This document shows positions 43,344-56,604 of a stretch of 64,000 nt of DNA, piece by piece; positions within the stretch are counted from its first letter, which is position 1; each line of letters opens with the position of its first letter. The notes under the pieces are model-generated. The model searched no databases and was not told where the DNA came from. It saw only the letters and a program-made list of their open reading frames with translations. The DNA comes from Cytidiella melzeri. Its lineage: Eukaryota > Basidiomycota > Agaricomycetes > Polyporales > Irpicaceae. The translations under genes were made by a program, and so were the position numbers. The DNA lies in assembly GCA_022592445.1 (NCBI GenBank), contig JABYQR010000012.1, positions 62,001-126,000 on the forward strand. The letters run 5' to 3'.

Positions 43344-46300
43344 ATGGCTTGCTTGAACAAATTGGCTATTCGCGGTATTCGCTCCTTCGACGACAAGCAG
43401 CTTGCTGTCATCGAGTTTTTTACGCCAGTCACGGTCATTGTTGGACACAATGGGAGCGGAAAGACTACTATTATAGAGTGTCTCAAGTATGCAGCTACAG
43501 GAGACCATCCACCAAACTCACGCGGCGTTGCTTTCGTTCATGACCCTAAGATGGCAAACGAGAAGGAGGTCAAGGCGCAAGTCCGGCTGCGGTTCGTGGC
43601 GGCCAACGGCCAGCGTATGTTTGTTATGCGCAATCTCTCCGTAAAGATGAAGAAAACGGGTGGAATGGGGCTGGAGACACTTGAAGGTGTCCTAGGAGTG
43701 TCCGATAATACGGATAGAGGCAACAAGGTATGTGGGACGCTACGACAAAAAATGAAAACAGTTGTACTCAGATGAACTAGCGTGGAACCATATCTACCAA
43801 ATGCGCTGCAATGAATTTAGAAATACCCCAGTTATTTGGCGTATCGAAGGCTGTTTTGGAGAACGTTATTTTTTGTCACCAGGAAGAGTCGTACTGGCCT
43901 CTTTCGGAACCCGCATTGCTGAAGAAGAAGTTTGACGACATCTTCGAGGCCACGAAGTCAGACTTCCTCTTTTTGGTCGCGACACGGCAATTCACTCATT
44001 CATAGGTACACGAAGGCGTTAGACAATATCAAGACGTTACGGAAAGACCGCGTTGCGGAGCTTAAGGCTGAAAAAGAAAGGCTCAGCTCCCTTTCGCTTG
44101 AGAAGGCCCACGCGGATAAGCTGCGAACGCGTATGTCTGACATGACTAGCAACATTGCAGCCAAGGAGATTGAGCGAGATCAGCTTACCGAGAGGTACAA
44201 TATTGTCGTTGCTGCTAACGCCAAGTTTCTTGAGACCGCGACAAAATTCCGGGAGACATTCGTCAAGGTGGAAGCACTGGAAGAGAAGAAGAAGCGCTAT
44301 CAGGAAGAGCTTGACAGTGCCCGGGAGAATTTCCAGGAAATTGCTGGTAATATCGTGAAGTCCTCCAGGTGAACGATATGTGCTCATGTACTTGAGTCCA
44401 GGTACGGACGAGGAGCTTGCTAATCGGCTGAAGAACTACAACGACCATATTTCTGAGCGGAAACGCACACGAGTCAAATTCGACAGCAAGCGTCAGGATT
44501 TAGAAGAAGAGATTGCTACTCAACGAGCCGCCCATATGAAGAAGGTCAGCGAGCATGGGCAGCTAGCTGCGGAGGCGAAGGTCAGCACAGCATTATTCCA
44601 TTATAATGACAGACTTTCACAGTGACAACAGGCACACGAAGAAGTTCTCCGCGAAAGAGAGGAAGCCATTCGAGAGCTCAGTACGAAGCATCAGCTCATG
44701 GGATATGACTATTCGCCTCTCGAACGAGAGAAGATCATTGAGTTCATCACGCGCCTGACGGACCTTCAAAGAGCTCAGAATAATGAGACTGATGCGCTGC
44801 AGGTACTTAAGATGACTTCTGTTATATTCTTAGGCTTGACGCTCTTGTGCAAAGAGTGAGCAGAAGAGCAAAAGCGAGACATACAACGCGCAGCTTCGGC
44901 GGTTGCACGCTGAAGTCGAACGTTTCAAACAGCAGAAAGACAATCTCCGAGAACGTCAAGTAAGAATACCTTTATTAGTCATCCATCTGCTCCGTTCTGA
45001 ATCACCCTAAGGCTACTCTGCAACGCGGCGTTGTCAAAGCTGATCGCGAGGTCGACGCTGCAGAAGCTCTCACTTCAAAGCAAAAGAACATCGAGACAGA
45101 CATCGCCGAGAAGGAACGCAGGATACAGTTAGTCAAAGACGAGATCAAGGCCGCTAAAATCGAGGAAAATTTGGGCGAGAAGGCTGTGAAAGCTCGTGCT
45201 CTGGAAGCCAAGGTTGCAGAGCTCAGTGGAGAAATTCAAAGTCTAAACACCCAAGGCAGCACACGTACACGACTAGACATTAGCCGCAGTAATCTGACGA
45301 AGACTGAGACTGAGGTCAGAAATCTGTATGTGCGCCGCCCACCGCTGTCAGTCCAATCGTGACATTCATTGATACTTTCGTAGCGTCGAAATCAACAACG
45401 CCACATTCCGAGCTTTGGTAGGAAGTGATGCTCGGCCTGAGACTATGGAGCGAGAACTCAATCGTGTCGCGCAGTAAGTGTAGCTTCCATAATCAATGGC
45501 ACTGAACACCATCAATCCCGCTGACGTTTTACAGAGAGAAAGAACGTGAGCTCGCGGACTGCGAGGATTCGGCTGACAGAGCAAGCAGGAACCTTCAAGC
45601 TGTGGAGGCATCGATTTCGGAGCTCAAGAACCAGCTGCGGAAAAAATCTGAAGACGTCCGTTGTATGTATTCTCACGATAAGTGCTCCGCTGTGTGACTC
45701 AATACGTCATTGAAGCATACGATATCACAATCAAGCGTGGATTGGAAGAGACTGGTACCGGAGCAGTTACTGCTCACGGTGCGATAACAGAAGCTGAGGA
45801 GGAAGTAAACGTGCGCAAAGAGTCAGTCATGCATTTCTGTTGACAGATATTATGGCATTGCTGAAACCGAGAACAGGGAAATAGATCAAAACACGGGATC
45901 GTCAAAGGTTTACCAAGGATTCCTCAAGATTGGGAAGACGCAGAAGCGATGCCCACTGTGTGCACGCGATATGAACACGGACGTCATGACAACTTTCGAG
46001 AAGAATGTTAGTGACATCCTTGACATCCCTTCAACTTTACTAAATATCGATATCAGGTTCACGAAGGTATCCAAAAGTCCTCGGCAGAAAGCATTAGAAC
46101 CGCGAACGAGGAGCTGGATGAGTGGCAGACGGAATTAAAGCGACTGAAACAACTCGGAGAAATTGCCTCTGCCCGCGAGACGATCACCAGTAAAGATATC
46201 CCTGGATTACAAGCGCAGCTTAAAGAAAAGGAGAAGCAGCTTCCTGACGTTACAGCCAAGGCGACCGAGGTCTGATGGTTATCATTGCTCATTTTTCAAA

Positions 46301-48441
46301 TTCAATTGATGATGTTGTAGACTTCCAAAAGCGTTGCTTCTCTGAGACAAGACATCTCCAAGATCAGCTCTTTGCAAGAAATTGCCCGTTTAGTGTCGAG
46401 GGAGCATGGATCGTTGCAGCAGCTGAAAACCGACATCAGCAACCTCGAGGCAAGCCTTATATCCACAGGCTCGACGAAGACCGTCGAAGAGGTTCAGGGA
46501 GAAGTAGACGACATCAAAGCTGAGCAGTACGTCGGTTCAAATACGGGTGAAGTCATTTACTTAACAAACCCGCTTTGACAGGAAGACCTTGGAGAGGGAG
46601 CGACAGACGTTGATGGCGGAGAAAGACCGTCTGCAAACCAATCTCCGGGGCTTTGAGAACGACTTACATGCGCTGCAACTTAATCTCAGCGAAGTCAAGA
46701 ACCAGCTATCCCATAAGATGCAGGCGGAGCAGCGTATCGGGGAAATGAAGCAAGAGTTGACTGACATTAGCGCCACATTGAAGGTGACAAGCTTTCTGGC
46801 TGTAGCGTTTGCTCCTTAATTCAATTTGGGTTGTACAGGACCTTGGCACCAAGATAGCCGAAGCTGACGTACCGATTCAAAGACTTGAACAGGAACACTC
46901 TCAAGCGGATCGTGAACTGACAGCGAAGATCGCAAAGGCGCAGCGTGCCTCTCAAGAATTGAACATGAGCGTCGACAAGCTGGAGAGTCTGAATAAGACT
47001 ATCGAACGGCAAGTGTCTATGCATCTTCGTATGCGGTCGTCTCATTGGGCTCTAGATACGTGAGAGGCAAGAGAGCACGTCTTCTGTCAGAATGCGCACA
47101 GAAGATAGAGGAGCTTGACAGCGAGATCATGGAGCTCAATGGCAAAGTGGAGGAGACGCGCGTCGAAATCAGCGGTATCGACAGAGAAATCAGTGAAGGA
47201 GGTGCCTTTGTGGGAAATCTTCGCGAGAACATGCGCGTGCGGAAGCTCATTAAGGATATCGCGGCTACGCAAGCGGAGATCGCAACGTATGACCTTGACG
47301 AAGCAGCGAAGGCCAAGCGGATTTTCGACGAAAAGTACGCCGTGGAGAAGCAGAAGGAGACAGACCTTCATGCTGAGGTACGCTAATGGAGCTTATCGCG
47401 TGGACGGGCGGAACGCTGACATGGGTCGTAGTGCTCACATGTCGATGGTGAATTGAGTTCTCTTCGAGTTCAGCTAAAGACTATCGAGGCGGACTTCAAG
47501 GAGTTCAAGGATATTAGCAAACGTTATCGTGACCAGCTGATAAAAGTCAAAGTACAAATGCAATTCTAAGTGCACAATGAGAGTTACAGCTGAAATAATC
47601 TTTAGCTCTCGGACATGGCAAACAACGATCTCGAGAAGTACGCCAAAGCTCTCGATAAGTATGATCTATTCAGTCATGCGATGTCGAACAACTTCTGATC
47701 CCAAGTTTTGAAGTGCTATCATGAAGTATCACTCGTTGAAAATGGAGGAAGTCAATGACACCATGCGACATCTGTGGAACAAGACCTACCAGGGCACAGG
47801 TGCGCGTTTTGTTCTATCAACCAATGGCGAATGGAAGTACCAACGACAGCGTGCAGATATCGACGGAATCAAAATTGGCTCAGATAGCGAAGGTGGTGCC
47901 ACAAAGAGGTCCTACAATTATAGAGTACGTATGCTACTCATTACTGTGAATGTGGTGCTGATTCCTCCGCAGGTCGTCATGACCAAGGACAACGTCGAAA
48001 TGGACATGAGGGGCCGTTGCTCTGCTGGTCAGAAGATGTTAGCTTCGATCATCATTCGGCTGGCGCTCGCAGATTCCTTCGGACAGAACTGCGGTATTCT
48101 TGCTCTTGATGAACCGACCAATGCCCTCGACCTTGAGAACATTGACGCTCTCGCAGCAAGTCTCATAGAGTGAGTATTGCATATGGTCACGGTAGGTTTG
48201 CAATTGACGCTGATTTACTCCGCAGCATTATCAATGAGCGCAAAGGCCACAACTTCCAGCTCATTGTCATCACACACGACGAGAACTTCCTTCGTAAGCT
48301 GGGCCAGAGTGAAGTAATGGAATACTATTGGTAAGCGAGGTAGATCTGCTTGGATGTCCATGGTACTCACCTGTACTCCTCAGGCGCGTATCCCGAGACT
48401 CTCGTCAGAAATCCGTCGTAGAACGGCATCGGTTTGGCTGA
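43344..48441 (+). CDS. RAD50: DNA repair protein Rad50
   Basis: Rad50 is the SMC-like ATPase of the Mre11-Rad50-Nbs1 complex, which tethers and processes DNA double-strand breaks in the nucleus. From ATG 43344: [17 protein letters not shown], Walker [19 protein letters not shown], then [20 protein letters not shown] and the Q-loop region. Long coiled-coil exons follow (for example [20 protein letters not shown]). The zinc hook is [10 protein letters not shown] at about 45940-45970. The second coiled coil returns to the C-terminal ATPase: [20 protein letters not shown] (signature), [20 protein letters not shown] (Walker B, D-loop) and [16 protein letters not shown] (switch His). The last exon ends VVERHRFG before TGA at 48439-48441. 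Some 20 short introns split the coiled coil; I checked only part of the joins. Length is about 1,300 aa, as expected. Confidence 0.95.
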
Positions 48442-49614
48442 GTAGCTGACTGAAATACCTTGCTGTCAGGCCATGCGTGTCTTTGCTTCTTGACCGACCT
48501 CCGCTCTCCGTGCATGCTGTGTCTGTAATAATCCATGTACATATGTAAGCAAACACTTTCGACTGATGAACGCATGTAATCAAGGCATGCAATAGCTCAC
48601 TACCAAGTAATGTTGTCGCGTTTATCTTACCCTTGCAGTGCAATGGGGTCCGATGCGTGCCCCGGGTGAGTGTGCATTCAGATCTCAGATCTGGTGTCGA
48701 CGGCACTGGGCGGCACCAGCTTGACTCTCTACATCGACTAAGCTGTTGTCGCCAACGACATCCTCGAAGCTCAAATGTCTTGTGTCGTATGCTGCTTCAT
48801 ATGTGTACGAATACACGACGTGCTCACTAGATGCTAGTTACAGCGCGAAAGGCATCGTAGCGCGGAGCAGTGAATTCATTACTACTAGGGCGACCATTAA
48901 CGTGCAGTCTTTCGAGTTCAGCGGTGAGTGTGACACGACTTACGAGCTCGCCCCGTCACTGCGCAGCCATATGATGAGCTCCTGATCCTGTAGTTCTGTT
49001 CTTCCAGGGCTTCGTGAGAGTCCCATTCCTCGCATAGGCATCTAGGATATTGGGCGGGCCCATCTCGGTCAGAAAATCCTGTTCTGGATGGACCTGACCA
49101 CGGCAAACGTGTATGATTGACCTTCAGCTGTCATGTCCCAGGGAAAAAGGTACGCTTTATGGCATTCGAATTTTTGCTGCGCAAACTAAACAGGCAACTC
49201 TTTCAGGATGCTGTCACGCATTGCAGCCGGTGACACTTGGTCACATACAGGCTTCAACCGCAAGGACTAATTCCTGGTCGCGAAATGGTGGCAAGAATCT
49301 CTCCTTGTGGTGTGCGACCTTCTTTCCAAATCACGGCACATGCTTGGCTCTTTCCGTTTGGGGTGGAGAAGACTGCCAGTCGCCGCATACCTCATGGTCT
49401 GTTCGGTCAGCCCATTGTGAAACAACATTTGACTGCTTGCCGGTGTCTGTCGGATGAGGATGTCAGTTTATCGAAGCAAATTCTGTCCGGACGTTCATCG
49501 GCCACCTTGGTCGTATGTCCATGTCCATATCATGGCCAATTCACAACCCCGCGCGGTGAGTTTGGTGCTACCGCCGTGGAGATGCGGTGGAGAAGTTCAT
49601 GTCTTGGCTGCAAA
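48442..49614. other. 1.2-kb intergenic region, no gene seen
   Basis: Open frames at 49113-49457 and 49237-49641 overlap and look random. The region should contain the RAD50 3' end and the upstream control region of the adenylation-domain gene. Confidence 0.5.
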
Positions 49615-49620
49615 TATAAA
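49615..49620 (+). promoter_or_regulatory. TATA box of the adenylation/ferric-reductase fusion gene
   Basis: TATAAA lies 49 bp before the ATG at 49664, at a usual distance. It supports 49664 as the start, although the frame is open upstream. Confidence 0.5.
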
Positions 49621-49663
49621 GAGCTGCGAAGTAAGCTGTAGGAGTCCAACTCCATCGTTCGCC

Positions 49664-52600
49664 ATGGTCCTCACCACCCCGGATTTCTCATTGTTACAGG
49701 GCATGTCCCCAGAGGACACATCTCTCTTCTACCGTTTCGGCTTCGGACGACGCGAACAGCCCCCTTTCCAATGTATCCACCATGCCTTTGAGCACCATGC
49801 TGCTCGCGACCCCGACGTTACTGCTGTCGAGCATTTAGGGGACTCAATCTCTTATGGCGAACTCGATCGCAGGGCTAACGCCTTAGCACATCAGTTACGT
49901 TCCATGGGTGTTATTCCCGGCGCACGCGTTTGCATTCTCGTACAACGCTCGATACCCATGGTGCTTGGCATTTTAGCCGTATTAAAGGCTGGTGCTGCCT
50001 ATGTGCCTTTGGACGGAGGCATCGTCACCGATTCCACACTAGACTTCGTACTCAAGAACTCTAAAGCCACGTTGGTTCTTGCACTTCCAGACTATATACA
50101 TCGCGTTTCCACGCTTCCCGTTATCAACCTCGACGTGATGGGTTCCATCGGCTCGGAATATTCGAAGCCTCAAGATCTTTCGTCATCTGATGACAGCGCC
50201 TACATAATATACACCTCTGGTAAGCAGGGCTTTACTTCACGTGAAGCCAATGTAATTCATTCGTATGCTAGGCACTACCGGGACACCTAAGGGCGTTGAG
50301 GTTATGCATCGTAACGTGGTCAATCGTAAGTCGTATACGCTGTTGCCGAATTTCTAGTGGCGGTAGACTGATTGGTCCATTCAGTTCTCTGTCATTCTCC
50401 AGGAAACATCGAGATGGCTCCCGGCCGCCGCGTTTCGCAGCTTCTCAATGTCGCATTCGATATGGCTGTATGGGTAAGGCGTCTATTAAAATTGTACCTG
50501 TGCAATGCTCACTATGCTCTTCAGGAGATACTGGGAAGTCTCAGCAATGGATGCACCCTATGTATTCGAGGAAATCGTTCAAAAGAGTGGCAGGCAGTCC
50601 TCAAGACTGTGGATATCGTTATAGGTACTTATGGTTATGCTATCAAAATCGCACACTCTTCTGATGCATGATCCGCAGCGACGCCAAGTATAATCGGTAA
50701 GGTTCACTGGCCCTGCGGTGTCGTGATAGTTTCTGATATCTCCGCAGCCCGTCACGATCCAGCGGATTATCCTAACATAAAGGTCCTTGCTACTGCCGGG
50801 GAACCAATGCCACAACGTAAGCATCGACTAATGACCCCATGCCAAGATCAAATTCAAGCAGTTCTTTCAGCGGTTGCAGACCGCTGGGCATCCGTAGCCC
50901 ATTATTACAACAGCTGCGGTCCAACAGAGGTATGCATGCACGTAATCATACGAGTTTGCGACTGACACAAGGCCTAGATTACTATCATTAATACGGCAAA
51001 GCTACATGTGGCTGGCCAACCCACGTCGATCGGAGCACCCACTCCTAATAATAATGTCTATATTTTGGACGAAAACATGAAAGCCGTTCCGATCGGGAAA
51101 CCAGGCGTTATGTGGGCTGGTGGTGCCGGCATCTCGCGCGGCTACGTTGACCTTCCTGAGAAGACTGCAGAGCGGTATAGACTAGATCCTTTCACTAATG
51201 ATGGGTCAGTCGTCCTCTAATTTCGTTCAATCGTCTCTCACGTAATTGTCCAGGAGCTTCATGTTCAATACGGGAGATTTGGGAAGGTGGCTTCCAGACG
51301 GCAATCTCGAACACCTGGGTCGTGTCGACGACCAGGTGAAGGTGAAAGGCTTCCGCGTCGAGTTGGATGGGGTCTCAGCTGCAATGCAGGTTAGTTGACA
51401 CTGTGAGTTGATCGGAAGGCGCTCGCTAACTCGAATTAGACATGCCATTCTGCCGCCTCTGCAGTCGCGTTATTGATTGACGGCGAGCTGTGGGGCTTTG
51501 TAACTCCCGCTGCAGTTGATGTAGACGCCGTGATTGAGGCCACCAAGAAGATTCAGCCTTATTACGCTGTGCCCACCCAGTGGTGCACACTCGATGCATT
51601 ACCACATACAGCGTACGTCTGTAGCTTTGTTTCTACTATATCAACATCTGCTCATGATACTGTCCTTCTAGAAACGGCAAGATCGACAAGCGTGCCTTGC
51701 GGCAACTTGCGGAGACCCAGGTCAACGTCAACATCAACACCGCTGCACGTGAAATCTCTCAGGCCGTCGCTATCGTCGAGAAGGTTGCAGAGGCTGCAGT
51801 TGATCTGGCCCTGGGAGCCGCTGTGGCCGCCTTCGAGAAAACTGCAGTGGACAATGCCGCCTTCTACGCCAACGATCTTTACAGCAGGAGTTCTGGCAGT
51901 AACGAGTACAACTCCACTCTACCTCCTCCGATATACACCAGCACCGCTGCCAGCTCTGAGAAGGCGCTGCGATCAGAGCTCGAGCAGGATAGCTATGGAT
52001 GGGACGGATACAAGGACGATGTCATCCCAGAGAAGAGGCATGGCAAGCTGGTGCGTAATCTGCGCTACCAGATCTTTTCCTTGTATCGCAGGCTGTTCGG
52101 CGTGGTCTTCATTACCAACATGGCGGTTTTGATTTGGACCTTGACTCGACCGGGTGGAGTGGATGCCCAACACCTTGGGCTCATCGTCGTTACCAATCTG
52201 TTCTGTGCCATTCTAATGAGACAGGACTACGTGATCAACGCGTTCTTCACCGTGGCTTGCGCGGTTCCTTCTTCGTCAGTACAGTCCGCTGTCTGCGTCC
52301 GGCGCTTGAAACTGACTTCATAATTAGGTGGCCACTCTTTATTCGCCGGACTTGCGCAAGGGTATACCACATCGGAGGATGTAAGCGCAAGGCAGACAAG
52401 TCACGGATACATCAATCTAACATCTCGGATATAGTTCACTCCGGTTGCGCGATCAGTGGTCTTGTGTGGTTGATCGCATTTACTGCTCAAGCAACCAAAG
52501 AACTCATACGCGGTGGCAAGGTGAGTTTACCAAGAAGTGGCAGAAGACCGAAACGCTGATCTCACTGATCTAAAGACATCAGCCATTACTGTCGCGGTGA

Positions 52601-53651
52601 CGTACTTCATATTGACGCTACTCGTTGGTATTGTGCTTTTCGCATATCCGAAGGCGCGGAGCGTGCATCACGACGCTTTCGAGCGAACTCACCGCTTTCT
52701 GGGATGGACTGCCACTGCACTTGTCTGGGTTCAGGTAAGCTAACTTATTCTGTCTGTTTTGCATCGTCGTATTGATGTCGGCGCGTCCCGAATAGGTTGT
52801 TCTGTTGGCAAATGACTACAAGAGTGTCGGCCAGTCCCTCGGCCATGCACTTGTTCATGCGCCGCCATTCTGGCTCGTTGCCGTCATGACAGCCTCGATC
52901 ATTCTCCCGTGGGTGCGATTGCGCAAAGTGTCTGTTCGGTCAGAAGTGCTATCGAAACACGCTGTTCGTCTTCATTTCGACTATGGTACGTGCATCATCA
53001 TATCGCGGTGTACACGCTTGAGCTAACGTGTTCTGGCTGAAGTCACTCCAAAACCGGGTCACTTCGTCCGTATCTCAGAATCACCTCTTATGGAGTGGCA
53101 TGGATTCGCGTGCATCCCAGTGCCCAAGGAGAAAGGCTTCTCACTCGTTGTCTCAAAAGCTGGCGACTGGACTCATGACAAAATTGTCAACCCGCGGTCC
53201 AAGCTTTGGGTCCGTGGCGTCCCATGTTATGGTGTATTGAGAATCACGCCTTTGTTCCGTCGTGTGGTCTTTGTTGCCACTGGGAGCGGTATTGGGCCAT
53301 GTGCGCCGTGCATATTCGAGCAGCGCGTCCCTATCAAGTTGCTATGGACTTCTCCGAATGTTCGGGAAACCTTCGGTGATGAGTTCGTCGATCGTATTCT
53401 GGGTGCTGCTCCTGGCGCAGTTGTATATGGTGAGTATTTCACAACATCTGAGCTGCAACGTAATTCTCAGATCACTCGCAGACACTCGCAAGCATGGAAA
53501 ACCTGATATGGTCAAGTTGACCTATCGCTTGGTCAAGGAGTTCGAAGCCGAAGCCGTCTGCATTATTTCGAACCAGAAGCTCACTCAAAAGATCGTCTAT
53601 GGAATGACGAGCAGGGGTATTCCTGCCTTTGGTGCCATCTGGGACTCCTGA
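49664..53651 (+). CDS. NRPS-like adenylation domain fused to ferric-reductase-like membrane oxidoreductase
   Basis: From ATG 49664 an adenylation domain runs about 510 residues: [20 protein letters not shown] (A1), [11 protein letters not shown] (A2), [15 protein letters not shown] (A3; split by an intron after TSG), YYNSCGPTE (A5), [13 protein letters not shown] (A7), [16 protein letters not shown] (A8) and NGKIDKRAL (A10). No carrier domain (GGxS motif) follows. An Ala-rich linker leads to a membrane part: [68 protein letters not shown] and [16 protein letters not shown]. Then comes a flavin/NAD-type reductase end with [20 protein letters not shown] and [12 protein letters not shown], finishing at [10 protein letters not shown]. 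The A domain should activate an amino or other carboxylic acid; the reductase part may reduce the product or a metal complex. The physiological role is unknown. All introns seen are short and GT-AG. Confidence 0.85.
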
Positions 53652-53914
53652 AATCGCTTCCAGAAAAAATCGAGTCTGATTTCACGCCGGTTGTGAATTT
53701 TTGTATAATTAATCAATACCCAAGACCTTTTAGTACTTGTATTATGAGTATCTATCGTGTACCTTATGTTGGTAAGATTCAGCTTGTATTCTACGTATAC
53801 TCAGTTGAATTTAATACTTTCTTCTACCAAAGCCTGACTGGCGGATTACTTTCTCACGCCACAAAGGTCGTGGCCCTGCATTAGCGCTGAGTTCGCAGGC
53901 TGCTTCCGCCAACC

Positions 53915-55469
53915 ATGGTCGATATTTCTCTGCCACCCACACTCTCGTTACAATCTCACGAAACTGCCAGACAAAAGACATGTTTGACATCCCATATATC
54001 GGCCGGTACTCGCATTCTACAAGTCAAAGCTCTGATGACTACCCTGTTGCCCTCAGAAAAAGGACGAAGGTGCGACTACTGTCTGCGTCAACCTTCTGAA
54101 GATTTTCGCCTCGCGAAGTGCTCTGGATGTGCAGAATTCTGGTACTGCGGAATAACTTGTGCGCACAACATGCGTTGTCTTCATGCAGACAAATACCTCA
54201 TGTCACAACGCGCATCCCAGGCCAGAAGATGCAGTGGGAACAGCATCACCGCAAGCTTTGTAAACGATACAACCGATTTCTAGCCTCCTCTGAATACCAG
54301 TCTCTGAATACCACAGAGCGCGTCGACTCGATACTATTGTCGCAGTTGGTCGCTGCGGTTTTTCCGCAAAGCGAGTATAGTATCCCGCAACCTGGATTCT
54401 CCACGTCGGTCTCTGTGTTCTTTGATCTCATGAAAGGTCCTGTAGTCACTCGACGCAGTCTTCCGCTCTGCAGACCGAGTAACGCCAAGCAGATTCCTTT
54501 GCATGTTGTCGAAGACGTCTATACCCGCTTTGGCAATAACAACTTCCTCGTTCACTCCCATCTGAATTCGTGCGCTCATGGCATCTTTCCGCTAGCAAGT
54601 CGCTTATTCAATCACTCTTGCGACCCGAACTGCGTTGCCAAATACAGTTTCGTCGGTGGCGAACCAGTGATAATGGACGTTGTAGCGATCAAAAACATTG
54701 CTCAGGGAGAAGAGGTCAGTAAAACGCGAAAAAAATTATGACCATCTCACCTATACTCTTGGTAGTTGACTCTGCCATATCTGGACCCTGCTCTTCCGTT
54801 ACAAACGCGCCAGGAAGCTCTTTTCATCAACTACGGGTTTCACTGCACGTGTCCGCTCTGTTCGTTTCAGAAGAGCGTCAGTCCACTACCCCCGCTACCA
54901 AAAGTCCCTGACCAGAAAATCAAAATGGAGGTTGAGCTCTGTGACTTTGTCAACTCCCGCCTGTTTCCTCTCGACCACTCTCCGATTGCAGTTGTATCGA
55001 ACTCTGACAGCGAACGCTGGGCTCTTCCGATCAACCTACACCCTCTGCTTCACGCGGATTATCTCCCTGCGTTATCCGAAGAGTTCAGTCGCACGTCTCA
55101 CGAAGGGGATTATATCAAAGCTCTCGCAAGCGGGAGAACATTACTGGCCCTGTACCTGGTTCTTTACCCTTTGAACTACCCTCAAATCGGTAGGCTGCCG
55201 TCAGGTGTCTTTGCATACGAATTGACTCAAACCCCGCCTCCGATCACGTAGGAATGCATGCTCTGGAACTCGCAAAAACAGCCTGGAACGCTGTTGTAAC
55301 GCATGAACAGGAACAAGGGGTCAATGCCGCGCTGGCCGCTGAATACGCAGATATCGCTCGCCATTACTTGGACGTTGCCTCTGGCGTTCTTGAGCTTTTC
55401 GGACCGGAGGGGGATGAAGGGGGACCCCTAGAAGAACTACGGGTCATGCGCTCGGCGTTGCGAGCTTAA
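53915..55469 (+). CDS. SET-MYND domain protein (SMYD-like lysine methyltransferase)
   Basis: A split SET domain with an inserted MYND zinc finger. The N-terminal SET piece is followed by CDYCLRQPSEDFRLAKCSGC and WYCGITC; a 62-base GTGCGC...CCCAG intron then restores frame to QKMQWEQHHRKLC, which completes the MYND ligands. The SET core is SRLFNHSCDPNCVAKY, with GEEVTLPYLDP after another intron and the post-SET cysteines GFHCTCPLC. The C-terminal part is helical, TPR-like (MHALELAKTAWNAVVTHEQE and AAEYADIARHYLDVASGVLE), as in SMYD proteins. Such enzymes methylate histone or other lysines with S-adenosylmethionine; the target here is unknown. The NHSCxPN motif is intact. It follows the fusion gene by 260 bp on the same strand. 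Confidence 0.9.
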
Positions 55470-56604
55470 GGAGGGTTGAATGTTGCGCGATAGGGCCGAC
55501 ATAACTTCGTCAAGCTTCAGTGACATAGGTTGAGGCAGGTATGTCGCCGATCTTTGTCCGCATTACCATCTCATGGATGACTTGGTAGCATATGGTTCTG
55601 CTCCCTCATGTCGGCAGTCCCTGCAGAAGGAAATCTCATAAGTAGATCACTGTGACAAACGTAATTGGCGGCTTACTTGCAATTCGATCTACGTCCGCAT
55701 GAACAGGGGCTTGGCAACCTGTCGATCATAGTTTACTGCTGGAACAAGGTTTTTCTTCTCATGTCCTGCTGGCTGCAGCATATCTTACTCATATTTCGCT
55801 ATAACATACTCTCCGAACAACCAACGTATGACGTCCAAACAATGCCTCAAACCTTTGTATTTTGTGGTATACTCCGGTCCACTATAACTGCGGGTTTGCT
55901 GGGCGCCGTTTTCTAGGACCGGCAGCGCTCTAGTCGGGCGCACATTGACGCTGCAACATTCTCGAGATTTCAACGGTCAACGTTTTCATTTTTTTCAAAC
56001 GCCTACGAGCCAAAAACAGGAGCCAGAAGGCTCGCTTCGTTACACAGTGCATGGTGTTAGTGCGGCGCGATCTTCACTCATCCCGCCAGCACGTCGATGT
56101 GGCCTTCATTAGGACGATGCGGGCGACAATTAGGTGTGCCCAATTTGTTGAGATTACTGCTACAGACCCGGTAATATTTACTTGGATAATATATAGGCTG
56201 GTGATCACTCCCTCACACGAAGCATCATAATTGCAAAGTTCATCTCTACCAAGCCCAGTCCCCAAAGCATTAACGCCGCGAAAAGGATGTCTTCGGGCAT
56301 CGCAAAGGCAGCAAGCGACGCTTCTCGTACATTCAAAGCGTACGCCTCCGTCCTAAACATCGTCAATTCTGGCTTCCTTGCTGCATTCACTGGTGGAGTT
56401 AATCATTCATCAGTCTGAGAAGGTGCCGGGCAACGCTAGGCTATGCTGACTGGCCTGTCAATCCTCACTGCGATTCTATTCTGCTATTTGGGACGCTCTG
56501 ACACTATAAACGCAAGGTTGTACGGCCAACACGTCGACTCTCGTCTCACTACGGAGCCACCCTCACACACTTTTTTTCTCCTCTCCACGTTCTCTCCTGC
56601 CAGT
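55470..56604. other. 1.1-kb intergenic region, no gene seen
   Basis: A minus-strand frame at 56205-56390 has a hydrophobic stretch (FAALMLWGLGLVEMNFAIM), but no start, splice partners or homology support it. The DUF4436 gene promoter should lie at the right end. Confidence 0.45.

Noticed and set aside
56205..56390. Minus-strand membrane peptide
   Set aside because: There is one hydrophobic stretch only, with no splice partners and no similarity.
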